From Leptospirillum sp037442005 (GTDB lineage Bacteria; Nitrospirota; Leptospirillia; Leptospirillales; Leptospirillaceae): 9,121 nt of DNA. Below, piece after piece: positions 1 through 5,881 of this stretch. The stretch is from assembly GCA_037442005.1 (NCBI GenBank), contig JBBIRA010000055.1, positions 1 to 9,121 of the forward strand, given 5' to 3'. Position 1 is the stretch's first letter. Each line of letters opens with the position of its first letter. The notes under the pieces are model-generated. The model saw only the letters and a list, made by a program, of their open reading frames with translations, ran no database searches and was not told where the DNA came from. The position numbers and the translations under genes were made by a program.

Positions 1-74
1 TCCCATCGCCGAAGCGTTGTGATGGAGACGCCCAATGCTTTTGCCGCTTCGCCTATCCCTAAGAATCTTTCCAT
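1..74 (-). CDS. tnpA: IS607-family serine recombinase (transposase), N-terminal 24 residues only
   Basis: Reading the complement from an ATG at 74-72 gives a reading frame that is open to the left edge. Its residues 5-24 read LGIGEAAKALGVSITTLRRW. This is the MerR-like DNA-recognition helix-turn-helix that opens IS607-type TnpA proteins, whose usual pattern is L(S/G)IGEAAKxLGVSxxTLRRWE. In that family a serine-resolvase catalytic domain follows and catalyses strand exchange, and tnpA is commonly followed by tnpB, an RNA-guided nuclease gene. Only the helix-turn-helix start is visible here; the catalytic serine region lies beyond the edge. No Shine-Dalgarno precedes the ATG. The upstream bases are AT-rich, unlike the GC-rich neighbours, which fits acquired DNA. 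A stand-alone MerR-type regulator is the main alternative, but the GEAAKxLGVS...TLRRW pattern favours IS607. Confidence 0.8.
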   Translation of the reverse strand, partial: MERFLGIGEAAKALGVSITTLRRW

Positions 75-81
75 GCTGGCT

Positions 82-110
82 AGTATAGAATATATTTAAG
101 CATATTGAAA
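82..110 (-). promoter_or_regulatory. Candidate promoter of the recombinase gene, possibly giving a leaderless mRNA
   Basis: On the minus strand a TATACT hexamer (82-87) resembling a -10 box lies only 7 nt before the ATG at 74. The hexamer at 105-110, 17 nt further upstream, is TTTCAA, a weak -35 match (3 of 6). With normal spacing transcription would begin at or next to the start codon. That agrees with the absence of any Shine-Dalgarno. AT-rich DNA yields such matches by chance, so this is tentative. Confidence 0.3.
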
Positions 111-177
111 TAAAACTGTTTATCCCCCTTTTTAAGCCATCATGCCGGATGTGGCGAAGACCTCATCCAGCCCCCTG

Positions 178-780
178 TCAGTTTCTGACTTTCCGGATCA
201 CAGACCGGCTCTTGACCACCAGATAACGGATCAGCGCCTCGGACTGGACCCCATCCATCCCCTCAAAGACCACCAGAACAGCCTCTTCAGACGCGTCTCC
301 ACCCCTCACCGGAACCAGACTCCTGACCACGCCAAAGACCTGTAGCCGACAGGGGGGGAAAGAGGACAGATCCATCACAAGCCGCAACCGGTCTCCGGAA
401 CAATACCGGGGAGACTCCTGAGGGAAAAGAATCCCCCGGTCAGAGAGAACCACCTCCCGGGGATGCGGAAGAGTGACCGGCTCTCCCCGGGACAATCGCT
501 CCAGCACGCTTTCAATCCTTGCCATCCGGTCGTCCATCGCCACAAAAAGGGCCAGCCAGGGACGTTTTTCATCTTCCATAAACCAGGAGGAGGGAGAGAG
601 ATCAGCCACATCGCGGGGAAGAATCTGTCGGGAAAGGGCTTCGGGGTCGGAAAGAGAGGAAACGGAGAGGGAAACGACGTCAAAGACCCGGAGATTTCCC
701 AGATGATCGGCCAGAAAGGCCAGAAAAGAGGGATCCCCCGGAAATTCCTGCGTTTGCCGGAACAGGGAAGGATCAGACAT
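178..780 (-). CDS. PilZ-like protein (atypical c-di-GMP receptor fold), 200 aa
   Basis: The C-terminal half looks like a PilZ beta-barrel. LSDRGILF (residues 112-119) matches the PilZ core (D/N)xSxxG except that V111 replaces the usual D/N. It is followed by CSGDRLRLVMDL (127-138), a strand with GVV (150-152), VVFEGM (170-175) and the typical closing helix EALIRYLVVKSRSVIR (181-196). The N-terminal 80 residues show no domain I recognise. A helix around 84-98 (RMARIESVLERLS) precedes the barrel, as in atypical PilZ proteins. The canonical RxxxR c-di-GMP motif is not evident, so it may bind weakly, or act as a protein-interaction module for motility or surface functions. I chose the ATG at 780 because ATGTCTGA overlaps the stop of the preceding gene, suggesting coupled translation. 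A GTG at 798 would add six residues; neither start has a good Shine-Dalgarno. The gene is last in its transcription unit. Confidence 0.7.
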   Translation of the reverse strand: MSDPSLFRQTQEFPGDPSFLAFLADHLGNLRVFDVVSLSVSSLSDPEALSRQILPRDVADLSPSSWFMEDEKRPWLALFVAMDDRMARIESVLERLSRGEPVTLPHPREVVLSDRGILFPQESPRYCSGDRLRLVMDLSSFPPCRLQVFGVVRSLVPVRGGDASEEAVLVVFEGMDGVQSEALIRYLVVKSRSVIRKVRN

Positions 781-973
781 GAATATCGAGACGGCCACCC
801 AATGGATTCTGATGGGAGGAACGTCCGGCGGGTGGCTCGGGCGGGTTTTCGGCCTGCTGTCGCTTTTGCTCCCGGTCTTCTTCCCGCACTTGCCTTGAAT
901 AGTCCGTCTCCCTCATTCCGGGAAGCGGATTATCCAGGTTGGCAACGGAGTTCACACCAAAATCAGCCATCAT
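773..973 (-). CDS. Small charged hypothetical protein, 66 aa
   Basis: I do not recognise this protein. The centre (residues about 19-46) is very rich in Arg, Glu, Gln and Asp (RETDYSRQVREEDREQKRQ), then comes a Pro-rich stretch (NPPEPP). It is probably disordered or a short coiled coil, with no signal peptide or membrane segment. Evidence that it is real: a GAGG Shine-Dalgarno core lies just upstream, 3 nt before the first ATG (973) and 6 nt before the second (970), which makes 970 the likelier start. Its stop also overlaps the ATG of the PilZ-like gene by 8 nt. It begins just after an intrinsic terminator, so its transcription needs readthrough or a promoter inside the upstream gene. Small proteins of this composition occur near flagellar genes, but a flagellar role is only inferred. 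Confidence 0.6.
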   Translation of the reverse strand: MMADFGVNSVANLDNPLPGMRETDYSRQVREEDREQKRQQAENPPEPPAGRSSHQNPLGGRLDIHV

Positions 974-986
974 GCACCTCGGCTAC

Positions 987-1018
987 ACAAAAAAACCAAC
1001 GGGCTAGACCCGCTGGTT
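987..1018 (-). terminator. Intrinsic (Rho-independent) terminator overlapping the end of the 139-aa gene
   Basis: On the minus strand AACCAGCGGG (1018-1009) pairs with CCCGTTGGTT (1003-994). This is a 10-bp stem with one G-T wobble and a 5-nt loop TCTAG, running straight into a T-tract (7 T in 995-989, partly in the stem). The TAG stop codon of the 139-aa gene (1006-1004) lies in the loop, so the last codons form the 5' arm. The terminator ends about 14 nt before the next start codon. It should end much of the transcription from upstream. A ribosome finishing the gene could mask the 5' arm and permit readthrough. Confidence 0.85.
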
Positions 1019-1423
1019 GATCTTGAGTCCCTGATATAAAAGCCCCACCTCGGCGGCACTGCTCGCCGACTCTTCATACCGGCCGAGCGGGCCGATTCCG
1101 GCTCCGTCGGATTTAGGAATCATCGATACCGATGAACGGTGATGAACGGACCGGGTCCCGTCATCCTGATCGGTTTCATGGATGGAGACATCGGTCATGA
1201 CACCATGGTCCATGGGAGCGGTTGTCACCGAAACCTCGGCCGGGGCATTCCCCGCCTCATCGATCGCGGCCATCACCCGGTCGGAAACACCCACGTCGCT
1301 GTCAGAAACCATCCGGGAGAGACGGGCCGAAGAGCCACTCTGATACCGGGCGACCGGCGCAGGGGCCACTCCCCCCTCAAAAGTCGTCAGACGCGTCTGG
1401 TGTCCTGTCAATGATATATTCAT
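1004..1423 (-). CDS. Hypothetical 139-aa protein, low complexity, possibly surface- or flagellum-associated
   Basis: I do not recognise this protein. The sequence is rich in Ser, Ala, Gly, Val and Asp with very few Lys (two), and has a Met/His/Asp-rich middle (residues 70-96). It ends with a compact hydrophobic-helical tail, SAAEVGLLYQGLKINQRV (122-139), probably its only ordered part. There is no signal peptide or membrane helix. I chose the ATG at 1423 because a strong Shine-Dalgarno, GGAGGGGA, sits 5 nt upstream. An in-frame upstream ATG (1453) has no such site and lies inside the promoter/hairpin region. The gene stands alone between a candidate promoter with a hairpin leader and an intrinsic terminator, so it may be made at a different level from its neighbours. 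Codon use matches the window. Confidence 0.65.
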   Translation of the reverse strand: MNISLTGHQTRLTTFEGGVAPAPVARYQSGSSARLSRMVSDSDVGVSDRVMAAIDEAGNAPAEVSVTTAPMDHGVMTDVSIHETDQDDGTRSVHHRSSVSMIPKSDGAGIGPLGRYEESASSAAEVGLLYQGLKINQRV

Positions 1424-1431
1424 GACAATCC

Positions 1432-1481
1432 CCTCCATGGGATCTATCCCCATTTATACAATACCAGATTTTCCATGGAGG
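1432..1481 (-). promoter_or_regulatory. Leader hairpin that can sequester the Shine-Dalgarno of the 139-aa gene
   Basis: CCTCCATGG (minus strand, 1481-1473) is perfectly complementary to CCATGGAGG (1440-1432), and an inner ATCT/AGAT pair (1469-1466 with 1445-1442) extends the stem across a 3/1-nt internal loop. The 3' arm contains GGAGG, part of the GGAGGGGA ribosome site (1436-1429) of the gene starting at 1423. An RNA containing both arms would hide this site. An RNA starting from the promoter candidate inside the loop would lack the 5' arm. The pairing is seen in the sequence; the regulatory role is inferred. Confidence 0.5.
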
Positions 1482-1485
1482 TCAA
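1453..1485 (-). promoter_or_regulatory. Candidate sigma-70-type promoter for the 139-aa gene
   Basis: On the minus strand TTGACC (1485-1480) is a good -35 box. The possible -10 boxes are TATTGT (1463-1458, 16-bp spacing), TGTATA (1460-1455, 19 bp) or TATAAA (1458-1453, 21 bp); none combines perfect sequence and spacing. A second TTGACT lies 14 bp further upstream (1499-1494), giving a tandem -35-like repeat. Transcription would start near 1445-1451, leaving a short leader carrying the ribosome site. The local AT-richness within a GC-rich region supports a promoter. Confidence 0.45.
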
Positions 1486-1546
1486 GCGATCAAAGTCAAG
1501 TCCTTCTGTTTTCAGCCGTTTAGCTCCATTCCCGACTCAAGCGGAC

Positions 1547-2218
1547 TTATCTTCTCCCGGAGGGAACCACCCCGCCCATTGTCTGAAGATAGTGTTCGGC
1601 ATTCGACAGGCCGGCGGAAAAGATCGGCATCAGCTCATATTCCAGCATGTCGGCCAAAAGGATCCAGTCCTGATTCTCCTGGCAGGTGAGCATCCCCATC
1701 AGAATCTCTTCAAATCGGTTCGTTTCGGTGACCAGTTCCAGTGGGGCCTCCGCTTGAATCGATGGATTGTCCCGATGAATGGTCCTGATCCGGTCAACCA
1801 GCGTCTGGGCGGCCACCATCGCCTCGATTCCCTGGACATAGGGGCCTCCTCGGTCCTTGTGGGTACCCTCTCCTCCAAAAACCTTGTCCACGGCCCCTTT
1901 GCGGAGGTTGCGCCCGATTTCTGAAAACAGCTGGATCATCTGTGACAGATGGGTCAACAGAGTCATCACCGACTGCCGGAGAACCGCCTCGAGTGATTCG
2001 GTCACGACATCGATCTGCTTCCCTGACTCCAGGTCTGCAACTTTGGCCAGAAACTCCCCGTTTTCATATAACAGATGCTCATCCACCATGATCCTGGAAA
2101 CAATCCGGTCCGCCGGAACATGGTGGCCCAGAATCTCGTCTAAGTTCTCACCGACCGTTCCCCCGAACAGATCGACATTCATCTTCATCCCGTCTATGGA
2201 AACACCCCGTCTGGTCAT
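1547..2218 (-). CDS. Helical protein of unknown function, 223 aa, last gene of the glycosyltransferase operon
   Basis: No enzyme motif is visible. The N-terminal part (about residues 5-75) looks mixed alpha/beta: VSIDGMKMN, an EILGHHVPADRIVSRIMVDEHLL strand-turn region and a KIDVVTES-like segment (67-75, KQIDVVTES). From residue 76 it is almost wholly helical, with a four-helix-like run (76-108) and a C-terminal block holding LADMLEYEL (188-196) and PIFSAGL. I have the impression that a LADxLEYE segment recurs in uncharacterised proteins beside flagellin-glycosylation genes, but cannot confirm it here. It is predicted cytoplasmic, with no signal or membrane segment. The ATG at 2218 is chosen because AAGGAG lies 6 nt upstream, overlapping the stop of the preceding glycosyltransferase gene 10 nt away. 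A longer in-frame extension would overlap that gene. A chaperone or adaptor for the glycosylation enzymes or their substrate is possible, but unproven. Confidence 0.65.
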   Translation of the reverse strand: MTRRGVSIDGMKMNVDLFGGTVGENLDEILGHHVPADRIVSRIMVDEHLLYENGEFLAKVADLESGKQIDVVTESLEAVLRQSVMTLLTHLSQMIQLFSEIGRNLRKGAVDKVFGGEGTHKDRGGPYVQGIEAMVAAQTLVDRIRTIHRDNPSIQAEAPLELVTETNRFEEILMGMLTCQENQDWILLADMLEYELMPIFSAGLSNAEHYLQTMGGVVPSGRR

Positions 2219-2228
2219 CTTCTTCTCC

Positions 2229-4031
2229 TTATGATCCGGTGATGACCGGATGGTCCGCGTAGTGTTCCGGACACCTTCCGGTCGTTTGCCCGCCCGGAAG
2301 AAGGAGCGAACCGCCCTCTTCCCGACAGGAGTCAAGCCATAAAACACGCTCCAGCAACCTTTCATACGTTTTTTGGGTCTCTTCCACCAGGAGTCTCCAC
2401 TCAAGAGGGTCCCGAACGCCGATGGACTCCTTCTCCAGGGAAAACATCGTGGAAAGCGGCGAAACCGGTGGAAACACCTCCCCTGTGAGACGGATCACTC
2501 TGTCCACTGATTCCAGACGGAAGGCCAGATCAGGATCAACCCGCCCTCCGGACAGACACTGGCGGACAAGGGAGATCCCCGCTTCCGCCTGGACTTTAAG
2601 CGTTGCCAGTGAAAGATCCCAGTCACGGGCCCATCCTCCTTGAGACTCCGGCCATACGATCCGGACGGAATCGTCCTTCTGACCACGGCCGAGGACCTCA
2701 CGCCACAAAGCCCGGTATACCGGCCTCAAAATGCTTCCGGGATCATCCTTTTGCCCCCCGCAAGCTACAAACTCCGCCTCCCCCCGGTGGTTCATCCGGC
2801 AGAGGGCCACCTGAACCCCCGACGGGACCCAAAGAGCGGCAAGTCCCTTTTCCAGATTGTCCCACGACCATCCATCCGGTTGGCGGGCAGCCTCCAGACG
2901 TGTTCTGATGACCCGGGCCACAAAGGCCGGAGACAGATCCTCCCGGCAGACCGGGTTGTTGCACAGGGCCGACGGGGCACAGGGGGCACAGGCCCGAAGG
3001 CTCGACACCACCACGTTTCCCGTCAGAACCGGAGCGGTTTCCGGATAAAAAAGCTGGGAAAACGACAGGCAGACCGACGGGGTGCCGAACACCGCCGCCA
3101 CATGCATCGTTCCGGTATCGTTCGACAGAAGGAGATCCACCCGGGTCAGAAGCGCCGCCAGCGACGCCACAGGGGTCCTCCCGGTCAGATCGACGATCCG
3201 GCCGGCGACAGCTCCCGACGTTGAAACCGCCTGGACAATCTGACGGTTCCGTTCGCCATCTTCCGCACCGGACCCCAAAAGAAGGATCCGCATCCGGGGG
3301 TGCGCAATCAGAAGGTCCCGGACCACCTCTGAAAACGACGTCACCGGCCAACGCTTGATCTCGACCGAAGCCCCTGTTGCCATGGCCACCACCGGATCCC
3401 CCGGAGATATTCCCCATTCCGCCAACAGATCATCAGCCCGTCCGAGCGCTTCCCGGGAGAGCTCTTTCCGTGGTCGTCCGGGATCCCGGACCGGCCCGGC
3501 CCCGGCGATATTTTTAAACAGGTCCACCAGGTTCAGATCGTTGTAGAGCCGATTTTTCACAAACATCGACAGGTACAGAATCCAGGGAGACTGATGGATC
3601 CTGTATCCATCCCGGGTCATCGATAACCCTCTTTTTTCCCGGGCCCGGATCAGATACCCGATCATCGCTCCGATCCGGTTCGGGGTCAGGTTGATCAACA
3701 GGTCAATGTCCAGGTTATTGATCGCCCCGAGGATCCCCGCGGTCATCCGGTAGAGAGAGACAGGATCCTCTCCTGAAAGGATCCGGCGCTTGAGGCTGGC
3801 TCCATCCACCGGAAAGATGCCGTCAAATGCGGCCAGGGGCTCCAGGGCCTGAGCAAACTCCCGGTAAATGACCAGAAAGATCCGGTCATCGGGAGACTCT
3901 TCCCGAAGTGCCAGAATCGTGGGGTACAGCTGGTACAGATCTCCCATCCGGGACAGTGCCAGAACCACGATCGTCCGGCCCGGCCGACCCTCTTTTCTGT
4001 CCGTCTTTCCGGTCCCGTCAGTCATCATCAC
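2229..4031 (-). CDS. GT9-family glycosyltransferase (heptosyltransferase-like) with C-terminal extension, 600 aa
   Basis: Residues 20-380 form a GT-B fold of the ADP-heptose:LPS heptosyltransferase type. LALSRMGDLYQLYPTILALR (24-43) is the N-terminal Rossmann loop with the Gly-Asp pair. ATGASVEIKRWP (218-229) starts the C-terminal domain, LLGSGAEDGERN (251-262) is its second motif, and SNDTGTMHVAAVFGTP (303-318) is the sugar-nucleotide-binding signature (D-T-G-x-x-H). A Cys cluster follows (C348, C351, C357, C362), possibly metal-binding. Residues 390-600 are an extra region with helices around 431-447 and 541-568. Family members usually have about 350 residues, so the extension is unusual. 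The GTG at 4031 overlaps the previous gene's TGA by 4 nt; ATGs at 4028 and 4025 are alternatives. Donor sugar and acceptor are unknown. Position beside other transferases points to glycan assembly, perhaps on flagellin, rather than LPS core. Confidence 0.85.
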   Translation of the reverse strand: MMMTDGTGKTDRKEGRPGRTIVVLALSRMGDLYQLYPTILALREESPDDRIFLVIYREFAQALEPLAAFDGIFPVDGASLKRRILSGEDPVSLYRMTAGILGAINNLDIDLLINLTPNRIGAMIGYLIRAREKRGLSMTRDGYRIHQSPWILYLSMFVKNRLYNDLNLVDLFKNIAGAGPVRDPGRPRKELSREALGRADDLLAEWGISPGDPVVAMATGASVEIKRWPVTSFSEVVRDLLIAHPRMRILLLGSGAEDGERNRQIVQAVSTSGAVAGRIVDLTGRTPVASLAALLTRVDLLLSNDTGTMHVAAVFGTPSVCLSFSQLFYPETAPVLTGNVVVSSLRACAPCAPSALCNNPVCREDLSPAFVARVIRTRLEAARQPDGWSWDNLEKGLAALWVPSGVQVALCRMNHRGEAEFVACGGQKDDPGSILRPVYRALWREVLGRGQKDDSVRIVWPESQGGWARDWDLSLATLKVQAEAGISLVRQCLSGGRVDPDLAFRLESVDRVIRLTGEVFPPVSPLSTMFSLEKESIGVRDPLEWRLLVEETQKTYERLLERVLWLDSCREEGGSLLLPGGQTTGRCPEHYADHPVITGS

Positions 4032-5881
4032 GGCCCCCCGGAAAACTCTTTCATCAGAAGAAACGTGGCCTCTTCCGGAGAGATTTCATCTTTTCCCGGG
4101 AGAGTCTGCCCGACAAGATCGTCAAGCCCCACCGATCCCATCGGACGAAACCGTTTCAGAAAATCCGACAGCCCCCGGTCCTCCCCTGCGCTTTTCAGCA
4201 ACCCTTCCACCGGCCAGCGCCCGGTCAACGCCGGAGAGGCCGGCCTTAACCCCCGCTCCAGCATTCCCGACACCCACTCCTCCATCCTCACCTGATAGGT
4301 ATGGCAGGCGAGAACCCTTTTGCGCGCCCGGTCTGCCATGGCTCTTCTCCCTTCAGGGTCTCCTGTGGCCCGGCGGATCTCCCGGCGGCAGGAGGTTTCG
4401 GAGTCGAAAAAACAAAGCTCGGCATCCGGGCCTTCTGTCTGGAACAGCTCCTCCATCAGGGAACGGCGGTCAACGACCTGGTAGCCCCCGCAACTGGCAA
4501 TCTCGAAGGTCCTCGGATTCACGAAGTCTCCATCGGGGTTCACCCCGTTGTGGTACACCGATGAATGCAGGTTGACATTGACGGTCGTGGCGCAAAAGAT
4601 CCGGGCACATTCATCCGGCGTCATTCGCCGGTTGGGAAGGGGCATCGCAGCTGCCAGAGCGTCGGAGAGGTTCCATTCCGTTCCGAACACCTTGAGCCCC
4701 AGGTCGGCAAGGTGGGGCAAAAAACGTTGCCGGTTATGATACCCCGCTCCCATGAACCCCACAGGCGCTCCATACAGTTTCCGGTCTTCGGGGGAGAGCT
4801 CCCGGGGTGCAAAAACCGATGGGTCGGCGGCCGCCGGGAGATAGGTTCCACGGACACCGGAACGGGCCAGAAGGGAGAGAAACGGTTCTTTCTGGATCAC
4901 GGCAAAGTCATGGACAAGCGGAGCCACCCGCTCCCAGTAGGTTGTCAGCCGGAAATCCTCGACAAACCAATACGCCACGGGATACCCCATGTCACGAAGC
5001 CTTGACAGGAGCGCGGGAGACATCGGCGCCTGGGCCAGTGCCACCACGAGATCCGGCTTGACCGCCAGGACCCGGGCCATGACCATTTCATCCATGAACC
5101 CCGAAAAAATCCCTTGAAGCTGACGTTTGTGAAGATCAAGACTTGTCGTCTGACCAATGGCTAGTAACGCCCCTTCAAACGGAGACGCGTCAAAGAAGGA
5201 AACCCGGTGGCCGGCGGCTTTCAGCCCGTGGGCGGCACCCACCGCAACCGGGTACGATCCCCCGGTGACCGGGGGAACAACCAGGATCCGGAGAGAGGAA
5301 ATCATGTCCTCCTGGATCGACCGGAAGAGCTTTTTCGCATCACTGAAAGCGCGTTTTTGGCTCCGCTCCGAGGGAGCGTGGACCAGGAGACGGATCTGGC
5401 GATCCAGTCGAGCAATTTCTCCGGTCTCTGAGAGAAAATGAATCCGACCCCGCCACCGCTCCTCCTGGTCCCAGGAGATAAAGGAAAAAGAGAGCCGGAT
5501 CCGGCGGATATCCGGTTCAAAGACAAAGACAGGCACCGATGTGGCAGAAAGAAGAGCCGCCACGTGATAGCCCATTCCGAGCCCCAGAACGAGAACCCCC
5601 TCTTTCGGCAAATCCCCTCCCGAAAGGGCTTCCCTGACCCACTCCCGTCCCTCTTTCTCCGGATCGTACAGACTGTGAACCGAGATCCCTCCCACAGTCA
5701 TGGAAGGCTTCCCGTTTTTAGCCTTGACGACCCGGGGTTCATCCGTCTCCCCGCAGGCTTCGTCCTGGCGGGCCAGGATCCGGTTCGACAGGGCACAGGG
5801 CCCTAGCATCCGGAGATTGCCTCTCAGAATGTCCGCGTCTGCCGAAATCTCATCCAACCGACTTTTGGAACTATCCCACAT
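4028..5881 (-). CDS. CgeB-type glycosyltransferase with Maf-like N-terminal region, 617 aa
   Basis: The N-terminal 170 residues resemble the opening domain of Maf motility accessory proteins: NGKPSMTVGGISVHSLYDP (56-74), then a Rossmann-like VLVLGLGMGYHVAALL (96-111) and VFVFEPD (118-124). From about 197 the protein matches CgeB-like glycosyltransferases: LRILVVPPVTGG opens a GT-B half, followed by PDLVVALAQAP (276-286), PVAYWFVEDF (301-310, typical of the DUF3880 region) and YLPAAADPSVF (347-357). The C-terminal donor half has FMGAGYHNR (376-384) and NPRTFEIASCGGYQVVD (455-471), the Glyco_trans_1_2 signature. CgeB of Bacillus concerns spore surface maturation. Similar proteins occur in flagellin or S-layer glycosylation clusters, so 'spore maturation' would mislead here. 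The ATG at 5881 has a strong AAGGAGGGG Shine-Dalgarno and overlaps the upstream gene's end by 11 nt. Residues 546-617 are a tail of unknown role. Confidence 0.8.
   Translation of the reverse strand: MWDSSKSRLDEISADADILRGNLRMLGPCALSNRILARQDEACGETDEPRVVKAKNGKPSMTVGGISVHSLYDPEKEGREWVREALSGGDLPKEGVLVLGLGMGYHVAALLSATSVPVFVFEPDIRRIRLSFSFISWDQEERWRGRIHFLSETGEIARLDRQIRLLVHAPSERSQKRAFSDAKKLFRSIQEDMISSLRILVVPPVTGGSYPVAVGAAHGLKAAGHRVSFFDASPFEGALLAIGQTTSLDLHKRQLQGIFSGFMDEMVMARVLAVKPDLVVALAQAPMSPALLSRLRDMGYPVAYWFVEDFRLTTYWERVAPLVHDFAVIQKEPFLSLLARSGVRGTYLPAAADPSVFAPRELSPEDRKLYGAPVGFMGAGYHNRQRFLPHLADLGLKVFGTEWNLSDALAAAMPLPNRRMTPDECARIFCATTVNVNLHSSVYHNGVNPDGDFVNPRTFEIASCGGYQVVDRRSLMEELFQTEGPDAELCFFDSETSCRREIRRATGDPEGRRAMADRARKRVLACHTYQVRMEEWVSGMLERGLRPASPALTGRWPVEGLLKSAGEDRGLSDFLKRFRPMGSVGLDDLVGQTLPGKDEISPEEATFLLMKEFSGGP

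Larger units (their letters stand above)
1..140 (-). mobile_element. End of an IS607-type insertion element (outer boundary uncertain)
   Basis: The recombinase gene reads out of the window to the left, so the body of the element lies at lower coordinates and its tnpA-proximal end lies somewhere between 75 and 177. Base composition changes sharply: about 81-125 is very AT-rich, and from about 140 onward the sequence is GC-rich like the rest of the window. IS607 elements lack classical terminal inverted repeats and target duplications, so the end cannot be read directly. Position 140 is only where composition shifts. The insertion does not appear to damage the PilZ-like gene, which ends with a normal stop at 178-180. 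Confidence 0.45.

Noticed and set aside
463..1020. Long plus-strand open frame opposite the PilZ-like and 66-aa genes
   Set aside because: It is antisense to two overlapping minus-strand genes, is Arg/Gly/Pro-rich without any domain, and results from high GC lowering stop frequency.
1501..1546. Terminator after the 223-aa gene
   Set aside because: AAGTCC and GGACTT arms exist but are about 40 nt apart and have no T-tract after them.
2219..2404. N-terminal extension of the 223-aa protein by 62 codons
   Set aside because: It lies within the GT9 gene in another frame; the ATG at 2218 has an excellent Shine-Dalgarno directly upstream.
2743..3417. 224-codon minus-strand frame inside the second GT9 gene
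   Set aside because: Gly/Pro/Cys-rich low-complexity translation in another frame of a gene with clear GT9 motifs; a shadow frame.
3868..4575. 235-codon plus-strand frame across the GT9/CgeB junction
   Set aside because: Ser/Pro/Arg-rich antisense frame over two well-supported genes, with no recognisable domain.
4028..5881. Spore maturation role suggested by CgeB similarity
   Set aside because: No sporulation gene is seen; the family is broad and the operon consists of glycan enzymes.
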